Part shown: piece by piece, positions 41,010 to 51,800 of the stretch | How the letters are laid out: each line of letters opens with the position of its first letter | Position numbering within the stretch: the first letter of the stretch is position 1 | Assembly: GCA_037903355.1 (NCBI GenBank) | Contig: JBAJFE010000011.1 | Coordinates: 753,001 to 817,000 of the forward strand | Length of the DNA stretch: 64,000 bases | Direction of reading: 5' to 3' | Source: Trichuris trichiura | Taxonomy: Eukaryota > Nematoda > Enoplea > Trichinellida > Trichuridae | Made by a program: the position numbers and the translations under genes | Notes under the pieces: model-generated | Told to the model about the DNA's origin: nothing | The model's database searches: none | Seen by the model: the letters and a program-made list of their open reading frames with translations, nothing else

Positions 41010-41370
41010 TCTTATGAACGTAAAACATGTCCGTTGAAAAACGTCTTTTCTTCGCTCGTAATACTAATACAAGATACTGCTAGTACTAATGAATACGGAA
41101 GCTGAAAGAGACTGCTTGCCGAAATGGAAGGAATGACATTTTGAGATCCAGCTTGAAGTCCTGTCATCGCCAACAGTTTCAGTTCGTACAAATGTTGACA
41201 ATAGGGAAGAACAACCCAGAAACGCCTGCTGTCAATTTTTCTCTATCAATAAATAGTTTTTATTTTGTACTAATCATTGAAGTTGTGATGCAATTAAAGA
41301 AAACGTCAAATATGCTTAGCCATATCAAGCATTACATTTTTATGCAAATGAGCATCTATACCGCCGAAAC

Positions 41371-41371
<1 letters not shown>

Positions 41372-41444
<73 letters not shown>
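41372..41444. repeat. (ATT)n microsatellite
   Basis: About 24 trinucleotide copies directly next to the PLE target site. Confidence 0.95.
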
Positions 41445-41515
41445 GCAGAATCCAATTGTCAAGTTTCTTTTACGGAAAGTTTGTCCCGTTGATAATATTT
41501 TTATTATTCCGGAGC

Positions 41516-41543
41516 TTTCGGGTCAAACGAGACCCGTCTTCAG
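41516..41543 (-). ncRNA. Hammerhead-ribozyme-like core, PLE family B 3' end
   Basis: Minus strand: CTGAAGA, then a stem CGGGTC pairing GACCCG around a TCGTTT loop, then GAAA. Same architecture as the family A motifs despite a different stem sequence, which is covariation-like evidence for structure. The inverted copy at 43440-43467 keeps CTGAAGA and GAAA. Confidence 0.4.
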
Positions 41544-41793
41544 CGGTATTAATATAAAACAATGAAGTAACGGAAATTCACGGTGTTAAAATGATGTAAT
41601 GGGTGTTGCGCGGGGATGTTTTAACTGTTTAAAGTCGAATGTTTTAAAGTAGATTTCCTTGTGTCCTCATCTCCTGTCTGCCAGCTAGCCATTTTTCTTG
41701 TTGTGGATATGTGTCGTTCTTCAGAAATATCATTTTAAGGTTCTTCTCCGTTTGGTTGGTTTTGATCCGTAGTTCTTTGTTTCCTTTGTGTGT

Positions 41794-42915
41794 TTAGTCA
41801 AGTGAGCAGCACTTAGAGCGGGTGACAATGTTTGCCCATAGTTCGTTTATTTCTGCTCCTTGATCTCTATTGTACGTCTCATTGGGCCAGATGTATAGAG
41901 CTTCTTTGATTTTCCGTAGGCGAAAATTGCTTTCGTAGCATAAGACTTTTGGATGGAGAGTCTGGTTGCAACGTGCGGCGTGTTCCACGACCGCGGAGGC
42001 CTGTATTGCTTTCTCCATGGTAGTTTTTGGGTTCGCGACTTTCCTTCCACGTCGTCTTGTAGGGTTGGTGTCGTTGTTAAGAATGTTTTTTGCGTTTTTA
42101 TAGGTCGTATGACCTTTCATATGTTCGTTGAATCTATGTTCTAAGGTGTTTCCCGTTTCCCCGATGTACACTCCTGAACAAGGGCATTTGATCGCGTAGA
42201 CCAGCCCTGTTCTTTTGTTTTTTGGGATTTTGGTTTTGTCCTTCCAGAGAATGGTCCTGAGGTTGGGGAAGCTTTTGAAAAATACTTGGAACCCTAACCG
42301 TTTTCCTAGCCGGATAATCTTTTCTCCTAACTCTGCCACATAGGGGATAACCAACCGTGTGTCGGGCAGGATGTTTGGTTGGTGTGATTCCCGGTTGTGG
42401 AGCTTGTCTTTGAGCACTTGGTTGATGAAAGATTTCAGATAGTTGTTTTTGTAAAAAATCTTTCGAATATAGTTAAATTCTGATTGGATAAATTCAGGTT
42501 CGCATAAATTGATCGCTCTATTGATCAAGCCAGAGATGATACCCCGCATTACCGATCGTGAGTGATGTGATGAGAAATCAAGGTACTGTTCGGTGTGTGT
42601 CGGCTTTCTGTATAGTTTGGTTTTGAGTCCCTGATCTGTGCGAATAATTAGGGCGTCCAGGAAGGGAAGGGTTTTATTCGCCTCTTTTTCCATTGTAAAG
42701 ACTATTTGATTCGGCCGGATGCTGTTACGAAACTGCAGAAATTGCTCCTCTTTCCCATCTTTTATAATGACGAAGACATCGACATATGTTTTGTATAGTC
42801 GTGGAGCAATTTCTCTGTCTACAGTTTCGGACATTTCCTTTTCAATGCTTTCCATGAATATTTCCGCCAGGACAGGATATAGTTAACTGCCCATAGGAAC
42901 CCCGCTAGATTGCTT
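41794..42915 (-). pseudogene. PLE reverse transcriptase/GIY-YIG polyprotein, 5' truncated
   Basis: A 353-codon open frame (42855-41794) preceded in the same frame by about 20 PLE codons and a stop in the GVPMGS motif. Order: the end of the RT palm with the catalytic box reading TYVDVFVI, where PLEs have YVDD, so one catalytic aspartate is lost; RT motif LPFLDALI; thumb region YRKPTHTEQYLDF and SHHSRSV; then, from about residue 220, the GIY-YIG nuclease core (VYAIKCPCSGVYIGETGNTLEHRF). The C-terminal tail has Cys/His residues and ends SKCCSLD. Family proteins copy RNA primed at chromosomal breaks. The lost Asp, internal stop and missing N-terminal half make this copy inactive. Confidence 0.88.
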
Positions 42916-42944
42916 GTAGAACTTATTGTCAAACATGAAGTAAC

Positions 42945-43467
42945 TACAAGACGACGTGGAAGGAAAATCGCCAGCCCAAAAACTACCACGGAGAAAGCAA
43001 TACAGGCCTCCGCGGTCGTGGAACACGCCGCACGTTGCAACCAGACTTTCCATCCAAAAGTCTTATGCTACGAAAGCAATTTTCGCCTACGGAAAATCAA
43101 AGAAGCTCTATACATCTGGCCCAATGAGACGTACAATAGAGATCAAGGAGCAGAAATAAACGAACTATGGGCAAACTTTGTCACCCGCTCTAAGTGCTGC
43201 TCACTTGACTAAACGCACAAAGGAAACAAAGAACTACGGATCAAAACCAACCAAACGGAGAAGAACCTTAAAATGAAATTTCTGAAGAACAACACATATC
43301 CACAACAAGAAAAATGGCTAGCTGACAGACAGAAGATGAGGACACAAGGAAATCTACTTTAAAACATCCCCGCGCAACACCGATTACATCATTTTATCGC
43401 CGTGAATTTTCGTTACTTCATTGCTTTATATTAATACTGCTGAAGATGGGTCTCGTTTGACCCGAAA
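42945..43467 (+). pseudogene. Inverted copy of PLE family B C-terminus
   Basis: The plus-strand frame 42910-43212 repeats the PLE tail (RRRGRKIASPK to SKCCSLD) with a few substitutions against the minus-strand copy. The 3' untranslated region and hammerhead-like motif (43440-43467) follow. It is part of the same insertion, not a separate gene. Confidence 0.85.
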
Positions 43468-43848
43468 GCTCCGGAATAATAAAAATATTATCAACGGGAC
43501 AAACTTTCCGTAAAAGAAACTTGACATGAAACTGCACGGTTCCGTACCAAGAAGTTACATTTACAAAAAGAATCCAATTGTATAGAATTATAATGATTGA
43601 AGATTGGTTTAATTAACAAGATCGCTCGCTGTTCATGACTACTGTTGTATGGCTTTATTCCTGGGCTGAAAAAATGCATTCAAAAAATATTTTATTGGCA
43701 ATAAAAAAAGGCAAAACACTGATGGAACTTTCCGAATTGTCTTACTCATTCGTTAGCTTGTGCTGCATAAAACTGCCAATTTGAAATCCTTTCCTTAGCA
43801 TCGACAACCAGAACACAGATAACTCTGATCCAGAATGGTCATAAATTA

Positions 43849-44018
43849 CAGTAGAACCTCCGAAGTTGACCACCTCTCTATGTCGACCACCTCCCTAAGT
43901 TGACTGAATCTTGTCCACTTGGTTAGTCGGCACGTTAATAATATAATATGCCCACAACCTCTTATGTTGACCAATTTTTCTCGGTCCCTTGGGTGGTCAA
44001 CTTATGGAGGTTCTACTG
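43849..44018. mobile_element. Tigger/pogo-like MITE (170 bp)
   Basis: About 26-bp terminal inverted repeats: CAGTAGAACCTCC then aagttgaccacc at the left, and the complement at the right with a 1-2 base difference. Flanked by TA on both sides. Internal copies of the gttgacca motif. Non-coding. Confidence 0.85.
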
Positions 44019-44070
44019 TATTATGAACTCAAAGTCAAAGTGTTATATGAAACAGCTGCGCGCTGAAGAC

Positions 44071-44143
44071 GCGAAGAACAGTTTTCCGAAAGCTAAGCTA
44101 ATTTAAATAAGCTTTGATGGCTCTTCGGAAAACTGTTCTTCGC
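44071..44143. repeat. Perfect 20-bp inverted repeat (hairpin)
   Basis: 44071-44090 (gcgaagaacagttttccgaa) is the exact complement of 44124-44143, with a 33-bp loop that itself contains agctaagct/aataagctt. Origin unknown; perhaps a small fold-back element. Confidence 0.7.
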
Positions 44144-44537
44144 ATTTCATGAATCACTGTGATATTATAGGCTACAAGTTATTATTCAATACAGTTATGT
44201 AAGGTATATGAGTACTCCCTTGCATGTGCTATAAATTTGCAATAATTTGTGATAAAAAACGGTCAGCAGCCGAAGAGATAAGTTGAGACATGCGATAAAT
44301 GCGCTATGATGGCCATATCGACTTGCATTAGATAAGAGAGAGATAAAATTTGTGTCTAACAGCCTCAGGCAAATCACTTTAAGCATAACGTCCAGTATTG
44401 CGCAGCATCATCGCTTATTGCAATTTGGTCGAACGATAATTGGGTCGTGTGCACTGTTTGCTTAAGGCAACCAATCGTTGGATAAGATAACAGGAGCAAA
44501 GTGAGGTCACGTTGAGCGTTTGCCTTTTATTGATAAA

Positions 44538-44593
44538 AACGGCTGGTTCGTGTGGCTGCATTTCTTTCATTCTAGCCACACGAACTAGCCGTT
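44538..44593. repeat. 20-bp inverted repeat (hairpin)
   Basis: aacggctggttcgtgtggct at 44538-44557 pairs with 44574-44593 with one mismatch around a 16-nt loop. Confidence 0.7.
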
Positions 44594-44685
44594 ATTTCTT
44601 TCATCCCTTTCCTATTGGAAAAGAAATTTCAGGTAATTACGTTTTTCAAGTGATACATTTTTGACATGTTTGGTGTTTACTCGCA

Positions 44686-45069
44686 GATATCAAATCATCC
44701 TGGCCAACAGGAATGGTACCAACGCAACAAAGTATAACGTTCGTTCCTTAAATGTTCAAATGTTCGTTGGTCTATTGCTACGCAACTTTTCAAACGTTCG
44801 ATGAGTGCTAGAAAAAAATAGTTATTTAGATGCACTCTGTTTCAGGTGACATTAATACGTTGGTAGATCAGCGAACGCAGCAGGACGCCGTAATGTTGTT
44901 ACGCTCAAATGGTCTTATGTTTCTTTCAAACAATTTCACAACTTCAGATTGCAAGCTAAGCCTGCACAGTGTATTCGAAAACTGGTATGCGTTAATGCTC
45001 AAATCCTGGGCACGTTCAGCGCAGCGTATGACAGCTCTTTGTAGAGAAGTGGACGCCAACGACTACTGA
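44686..45069 (+). CDS. Possible two-exon coding region, unknown function
   Basis: A candidate exon 44686-44730 follows tactcgcag and ends at AAA|gtataac. A second exon starts at 44846 after tgtttcag and runs to TGA at 45069. Joined, the frame gives MVPTQQ from the internal ATG, then a stretch with leucine-rich, amphipathic character (QQDAVMLLRSNG, LSLHSVFENWY) ending REVDANDY, about 80 residues. Composition and splice signals look coding, but I do not recognise the family and the donor is weak. Confidence 0.35.
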
Positions 45070-45302
45070 CCATTACCAAGATAGTCATCAGTAACCGCGT
45101 AACCAGTATTTGGTACGAAAGCGCACAGAAGAGCAACAAGCTACCTGCAATGCAACGCCAGCAGTACGGATGAACCACTGAAAGCCGCAACTACAATTTA
45201 TTTCTGCCCATTACCATTTGTTTTATGCACACATGTGATTATTGCGTTACCTTCGTTATCCGCGAAATGTTTGTTGGTTTTTTGTTTAATTCTTCTGCTT
45301 AT

Positions 45303-46696
45303 ATGGCCACAGTCAGTCGCCTACGCCATGACATTCCAGCGGACGATGAGAAGAATTTGGTAAGTTTGCATTTTATGCTTTTAATGAGAATAGAAAGGAA
45401 GCTTAAACCGTTCAACGGTGCCAGAAAAGAAGAAAGAATGGACGAACAGGAAATGCCACTTATCAGTATTAGTAAGAGCACCATTCTGCAATATGTGGCT
45501 AAAATAGCAGTGCGGAATTAGAAGGCTAGACGTTTACTTATAGCAAATGTAGGAAACTTAACCGGCCCCGAGTAAGCCTTTAAGCCTTTAAGTAGAAGTT
45601 CAACGTGGCACCTGTTTAAAAAGCGGAGTCATTATGCTTACAAGCAAAAGTCTAAGCGAGGCGACGAATCGTTCATTAGAGAATATATTGGATTCGGTAG
45701 CATAAAACCTTCCTGAAATCAGCGGAGGATACAGCGACATTATTGCTATAGGAAATGTCTGTCCCAAGCCAATTAAATGATAATTTTATCAAGGCACAGA
45801 ATGTGCACTTTTTAAATGAAATTCAGCGTGCAGATACTAATACAATCTTTAAGTTGTAAACTTTGTCATGATCCGACCAATGCCAATCCTTAAATTTGAA
45901 GCGATGAATAGCAGTGGCAGATCTCAAAGAGTAAATTGTGTTGTATAGGCTTCTATCTCTAAAACTCAGCATAAGGTGGCCTTTTGTTGACGTCGAATTC
46001 TGATCTGTTTAGCAAATTTACAGTTTTTCTAACTTCCTATTTCACACTTCCTTAAAATAAGCTCTACGCTTACCGAAGGTAATATACTAGAAGTAACACG
46101 TAGAGTGGTTTCCCTTTTCAACCGTTAAAAGTAAGCCTGTTGTGTAGGGAAGTAACCGCTTTTAAGACCATTTCATTAGGTCAACTGCAACCAACACGCA
46201 AAAAAAGGTTATTTACGTTAGAGTAAGTATGAATCTACCAGGGATACAAAACCCGTTGGTTTTATCGAAGAAAAGATTAATGAACTGTCTAAAACCATAA
46301 TAAAACGGATATGAGGTGTTTCAAAACTAACTTATTTATTAAAGATGGACTATTCAAAGCATCTTCTTATACTGTTTTCCTTCAGGCAGTTTGAGCAGTT
46401 TGAAAAATTAACCAATTTACAATTGTTTTTTTTATTTGTAGATTAAGAAATGCGACCTAGCATCCACTCCAAACACATTGACAAAGCATTGCTCACATTG
46501 CGATGTTAGGTGGCACCAGTCGAAGATACCAACTGACTCAACAACCATACGACCTGTCGAAGATGCGGTAAGTAGTCACATTTTCTCCAGTATCCCATGT
46601 ATTGCATTATCTGCAAAGCCAGCATCAATGCAGCAGCGCGTCCAACTAACGATCAATGCATATCAAGCGGTAATCATGCGAGCAGAAAAAATTTAG
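45303..46696 (+). CDS. Possible spliced gene with Cys-rich segment, unknown function
   Basis: The candidate first exon 45303-45359 (MATVSRLRHDIPADDEKNL) ends at a good gtaagt donor in phase 0. A later exon begins at 46442 after a pyrimidine-rich ttatttgtag in phase 0 and encodes KKCDLASTPNTL, then KHCSHCDVRWHQ, a possible half zinc-binding site. The frame runs on to TAG at 46696. A GCG|gtaagt at 46567 could instead end the exon, but the nearest acceptor leaves only 23 bp. An AATAAA lies at 46829. Exons between are not resolved. Treat as tentative. Confidence 0.3.
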
Positions 46697-46833
46697 TTTC
46701 ATTTCCAACACGTAACAGACTTGCAAACAGTCCACTGCTGAGTTTGCGAAATGCAATATTCCAAAAAAAGGCGGCTAAAAAGCAAACGGCGGCAATAGTT
46801 TCGTTTCAACGCCTTAAGGTCGACATTGAATAA

Positions 46834-48975
46834 AATGCACGCCTACAGCAAAAATTACGCGAAAATTGTAAGCGTAATGGAAAATTCAAGCGAATGTAAA
46901 ACATAGTCATTGAGAACAAAACTGATCTAAAAGTAGAAATATATGTAAATATCAATTAGTACCAAAAATGAAGAATAAGGTGAGGACACCATACAGCAGC
47001 ATAGCGCAGCAATGAAACATTCAGTAGCCCGTAAAGCTGCCTGATTTTCAACTGTTCAATGGTGCAAAGGAAACATCCAATTTCTGTAATATCATTAATC
47101 ACAACGAATTATGAGTTTAGTTTTAAACATGTTGAGCTGAGTTGTAAACTATTATTCCGTAGAACCGAATGAACAGAACAAATAAAGAACGAAAAACGTT
47201 TTACAAAGACAAGTGCCGCAAAAATAGTAATGAAACGTAGGGAAGATATTACTAATAATACATTTTAGCAAAATACAAAAATATGATCTAACATGACAAA
47301 GTAATAAGCGTTGGACGGAAACACCGTCTACGGCATAACCAACAATATATTACTAAGTGTTACGGAATAGCAGTGATTAGTTTTCAAAGTGTTTTTATTT
47401 TCGTTAATGCTACACAGCAATTCTGTAGCTAAAAAAGACGTCCATTAGTTGTGGAATTTCTTTATGTCTACAAGGAAAACACGCAGTGCAGGCATATATT
47501 TTGTAGTTTGTCATGTGATCTTGTAAAGCACTTTCTTCGCTGAGATGGCCATCTTTTGCTACGTAGAAAGAAATTTGCTTTAGTTTGTTGCCTCTGGCCA
47601 ACGTTTTTTGGCATAAGTAATATCACTTATTTACACGTACCTTTGCTAAGGAAAAGAATCTTTCCATTTAAGTGTTTCTGGACAGAAACTATAGCGAATC
47701 GTCCTTTATTTCATCACTGAAAATCCGCGGTTCGTGGTTGCATGCTGCATCCCATAGCTTTATGTATTGTTGGAGCACAGATCTTTTCATAACTAAATCC
47801 AATAGGATCCGGAGAACTCCATCTCGTCAGTCACCATCTGAGCATGAAATAACGATTGTATAATGCTGCTGACATAGTTTGCTATCAGTCGTGAACAGTA
47901 CAAGTGGTGCAAAATCTTTCTCATGTGAATATAGTTTAGCGTTTGCAAGATTTCTTCTACTGTTGCAGACAATGTGATACCAGCTCGTTGCCAAACGCCA
48001 AACTACTTTTCTCCCATTCAGAGATTTTCCAGAACACTCTGCTGCTTTCCTTTTTATAAATAGATACCTTGTTTCTCCAAGCCTTTTTGAAACATATTCC
48101 CTCTTTAGTGGGGAATACGAAGTAGATGTTACATAGGAACAAACAGGTTTAGATGAGTAATTCCCCTTTATTGTCAACTCAATGTAACCCATATGTTCAG
48201 CTAATGATGAGGGCAGGTATGATCCACAAGCTTAATTTCTTTAGGTAAGGCAGGCAATAGAATCTGTTTCCCGTAAAGAAAAAATATATGTTCATTGCGT
48301 CTAAAAAGCGCTAATGATACGATAAAAAGCGCTAAAACAAAGACAGATGACCTTTTTGCTCAGGTGTCGTGACAATGACATGTTATCAAAATATGGTGGA
48401 ATTCTTAACAATCACTTCACTGCAATACTTCATTGAGCTGGTGTAGGTCTTTTTCAAGATGTTACCAGAAATCATAGATTCATAATTGGAAAAAATGTGA
48501 GATGGTAACATAAACATCACTTCTATGATCAGGAGCAGATTGGCTGGCTATCAGTATTACGCTCTGATTGAACACGTTTTTTCTTTGATTAGGACACTTG
48601 CAAAAAACATTCGATTGCTCTAAAAAACAGATTTGAAAATTATTCAAGTATGTAATAATTCTTCGCAACGTTTCTCAGACTGAAGCTCATCAAGAGACAA
48701 TACGTCAAAATCTAGAGAATGTAGTCTCTAAATCTGCAAAGAGCGTCCTAGAAAAAAGACTTATCTCTTGTTCCTGCTCCACCCCGTTTTTCTATTCTTG
48801 ACAACAATGCCTTGGCAAAACATCGTCTGTTGTTTACGGGTACTCAAAATTAGCTCCACGGATAAAACGTGAAATCCCAAAATTACTCTTAGGGTATAGT
48901 TTCTATATTACACCCGACCTTGACCTCACAGGAATTAGCTGCATAGAATAACTTAAATTACAGACCAATAGGATC
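46834..48975. other. Intergenic, no gene recognised
   Basis: The longest frame is minus-strand 47827-48192 (121 codons); it has no recognisable domain. AT-rich otherwise. Confidence 0.45.
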
Positions 48976-49520
48976 AACATTACTGTACGGAAAAGCTACC
49001 CGTTAAAAAAATCGTTTAATTGCGAAGCTTTCGGGGATCACCTGTCCCCGTCTTCAGCGCAGGTAAACGACAGAGTGAGCGCTGGCCCGCCCCTTATGTG
49101 GGACTGGTACTTTAAACCGCGGGAGACTTGGGTCGTTTTAAAGGGGATCCAACATTATTTTAAAAAGGGTGGCGGAAAACGGGGACGGCGGAAAGGGAGC
49201 AACAAAGGGAGAAAAGAAAGAAAGAGTGGGAAAAAAGGAATGAAGGGAGGGCTGGGGGGGGGAGGGAATTAACCGGGCTGGGGATACTTCCAAATCACCG
49301 AGGTGCACCGTTATCGTCCCTGTACAGGCGATTCTTGTAGGCGGCAGCAGCTGGTTAAAACGACCCAAGTCTCCCGCGGTTTAAAGCACCAGTCCCACAT
49401 AAGGGGCGGGCCAGCGCTCACTCTGTCATTTACCTGCGCTGAAAACAGGGACAGGTGATCCCCGAAAGCTTCGCAATTAAACGATTTTTTGAACGGGTAG
49501 CTTTTCCGTACAGTAATGTT
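48976..49520. mobile_element. 545-bp fold-back element with PLE-like terminus
   Basis: Arms of about 165 bp (48976-49142 and 49355-49520) are complementary with few mismatches. Each arm contains the PLE-type ctttcgggg...ccccgtcttcag motif, a hammerhead-like core on the minus strand at 49029-49057 that has decayed in the right arm. The centre is a purine-rich, G-rich tract (49150-49270). No protein is encoded. Likely two inverted PLE 3' ends lacking any coding body. Confidence 0.75.
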
Positions 49521-50039
49521 AATACACACACCCGTTAAAAGGAGCTATGTTTTCAAACCAATAGGATCATTATCAAAAGAGATAAAACCAACGTAGTACT
49601 AGTACTTGACAGAACAAGCTGTACGCATAAATTGACTACCATTCGAAGCAACAGTGTCTACAAACCAATGGCGGTAGTCCTACAGAAGCTTCGAGAAAAA
49701 GATAGCGTTCTGTTTCCTTCTTCTTATGTCATATAAAGAAACGACCCTGGATTGTCTAGAAGTGCAATATCCGTGACGTTCTCAACTACTTCCAAGACTT
49801 CCACACTATGGTTTCGCAAAAAGGCATAAAGCTGGTTTTCTATTCAAGGCAATAGTTTTTACTACCAACAGTCTTAACTACAGAACTTAATCTGTATTTA
49901 AAAAAGTTATGAAACTGTTAACAGGAAAAGCAGTCTCATTAGTAAACAATAGCATGATCCGCTCAGCAGAGACGTAGGCGCTTCGAGTGGAGTGAAACTG
50001 AATTATTTTGTTGACAGCACTTCGAACAAAAGTAGGAAA
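49521..50039. other. Intergenic or unrecognised 5' remnant of the next PLE
   Basis: No feature could be supported. The position directly upstream of a degenerate PLE suggests eroded RT sequence. Confidence 0.4.
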
Positions 50040-51130
50040 TTACGTAGGCTACTTTCAGTTTGATGGTGCGTTTCCCAAGAACTTGATGGAACACTAATGG
50101 GTAGCCCCTTGTCACTGGTCTTAGCTGAACCTTTTACAGATATTCCGGAATGAAAGGCCTTTTAAACGATCCATACGAGCGTCGCGATGCGTTTATTTAA
50201 ACGCTACGTTGAAAACATCTTGGTGACCATACGTATGGGCAAACAGAGGGATTTTAGAGAATGTTTAAACATCAGTTTCCCTGGACCAGATAATCTTTGG
50301 CATTTAAAAAACAAGACGATTCACTTTTTTCTTATGGCGATTTCTATTATCAGCACCAACGATGTATTAAAAACTAAGGTTGACAGAAAATCTGTTCGTA
50401 CGAGTGAGTTTTTATGTTTTATTTTCCATCACCCACTGTCCAAGATATGTCAGATTATTTCAGTTATTCTGAACTACGTAATTCACTTGTATAACCCTAA
50501 AGTGAAGAAAATCTTTTCCAAAAATGGCTATACTCTTTTTCATAGACCGCATTATTCCCAGTAGATTTTATGGGGTCTACTGTCCGCAAGTATCAATTGA
50601 ATTTGCCTTCTTCTGCCCTACTTTGTTGTATTAGGTGAGAAAAGTTTGCGCCCAGGCAGAAGTTAGAATTCTGAGTGTTTTTCAAGTTTTACCAATTTGA
50701 AGTCACTTCTTCAGTCAGATAAACTAAGAGTTTCCAATAGACAAAAAAGCAGGTGAGATGTACGTGGTTAAATGTCCTTGCTTTGTTACTTACATTGATG
50801 AAACAAGTTACACTTTGGAAGAAAGATTTAATCCGAACATGAAGTGCCTACACCGGTATACTAATGCGAAGATCAGTATGTAAAATGGAGCTGCATTTGC
50901 ACATGTGGGAAGAAAGGAACTAAATCCAAGAATGGCACTGCTAAAGCTTTAAAGGCATCAGCAATAGAGAATATGCAGGCTTATCCAATAAAATATCTGG
51001 AACAAGATTTGAATGTCAAGAAAGGAATTTATGGTTACGGCGAACGGAAGAATCGCTACAAATGAGTCACAATTCGACGTACAATAGCGACCGAGACACC
51101 AGAAATTAGTTTGATATGGTTTATCGTAAT
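50040..51130 (+). pseudogene. Degenerate Penelope-like element (RT plus GIY-YIG)
   Basis: In several frames: the RT motif GTLMGSPLSLVLAE (about 50085-50130), the catalytic box RYVENILVT with the aspartates replaced (50202-50230), a thumb-like region LKTKVDRKSVRTSEFL (50365-50415), then after frame changes a GIY-YIG core EMYVVKCPCFVTYIDET (50758-50810) where the usual Gly of YIG is Asp. It ends with a basic tail near 51120. Multiple stops and shifts. Inactive. Confidence 0.75.
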
Positions 51131-51645
51131 TGACCTTACAAAGTGTTATTTTCTACCTCAAGCAGGGGATGTTGTTTTTGCAAAATGGAAAGTAGGATTT
51201 TGAAAATCAATTGTTTAGAAAATATCAAAACTGGACAACAATGAAAGAACAGTCAGAGAAATATGATAACGCTTAACACCAAAACGCTTTAAACAATTAA
51301 CGAATACACTTTGAAGTTTTCATGTGTGGACATCACAACTCATTAACCTATTGTCTTGATATACTTTACTAGTTCACCCACTGACGACCTGTGAAGGTGC
51401 ATCACCCAGAGGTTTCACAGTTCTTTAAAGAAATCTTTGACGGCATAGCTTCCAGAAAGATTGTTGTAATCCTGTTGCATTGCATAGAAGCACTTCGGCA
51501 GGCAGAGCATAAAGAAGATACTTGTGCTGGAAACTTCATATTTCATGTCATTATGGCCACAGTAAATTCATACAACCGACACAAACCTATTAGCTATCGC
51601 CTTTGACTAAGACCGTTTTCTGTACAATAATAATATTTCACCGAT

Positions 51646-51800
51646 GTACTCTTTCTATACGGAATGTGGGTCCCGTTTAAAAACTTCTTATTTACTCCGG
51701 AGAAATAAAAGGTTTTTAAACGGGACCCACATTCCGTAAAGAAAGAGTACAACATGAAAATCCACTGTCCCGTACAAGAAACCACATTTACAAAAATATT
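51646..51800. mobile_element. PLE terminal hairpin fragment
   Basis: Arms of about 52 bp form a near-perfect palindrome around ctccggag (51646-51750). The following catgaaa...acatttacaaaa sequence matches the end of the PLE at 43533-43569, and the tacggaa...gtcccgtt order matches 41470-41490. It looks like two abutted, truncated PLE family B-type ends. Confidence 0.65.

Larger units (their letters stand above)
41460..43569 (-). mobile_element. Penelope-like element (PLE family B) with inverted 3' copy
   Basis: Flanked by the 13-bp duplication agaatccaattgt (41447-41459 and 43570-43582). The body reads on the minus strand from about 42915 to 41794, followed by a 3' region down to 41460. From about 42945 to 43569 an inverted copy of the same 3' end follows, giving arms of about 600 bp. 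Element ends share CATGAAA and ACATTTACAAAA motifs with the fragment at 51646. It is 5' truncated, so only the C-terminal part of RT is present. Confidence 0.9.

Noticed and set aside
41141..41557. 138-codon frame with a leucine run
   Set aside because: The leucine run is the (ATT)n microsatellite read as TTA; the remainder is PLE terminal sequence.
47827..48192. Minus-strand 121-codon frame
   Set aside because: Considered as a transposase remnant; no motif such as DDE or a zinc-finger pattern could be identified.
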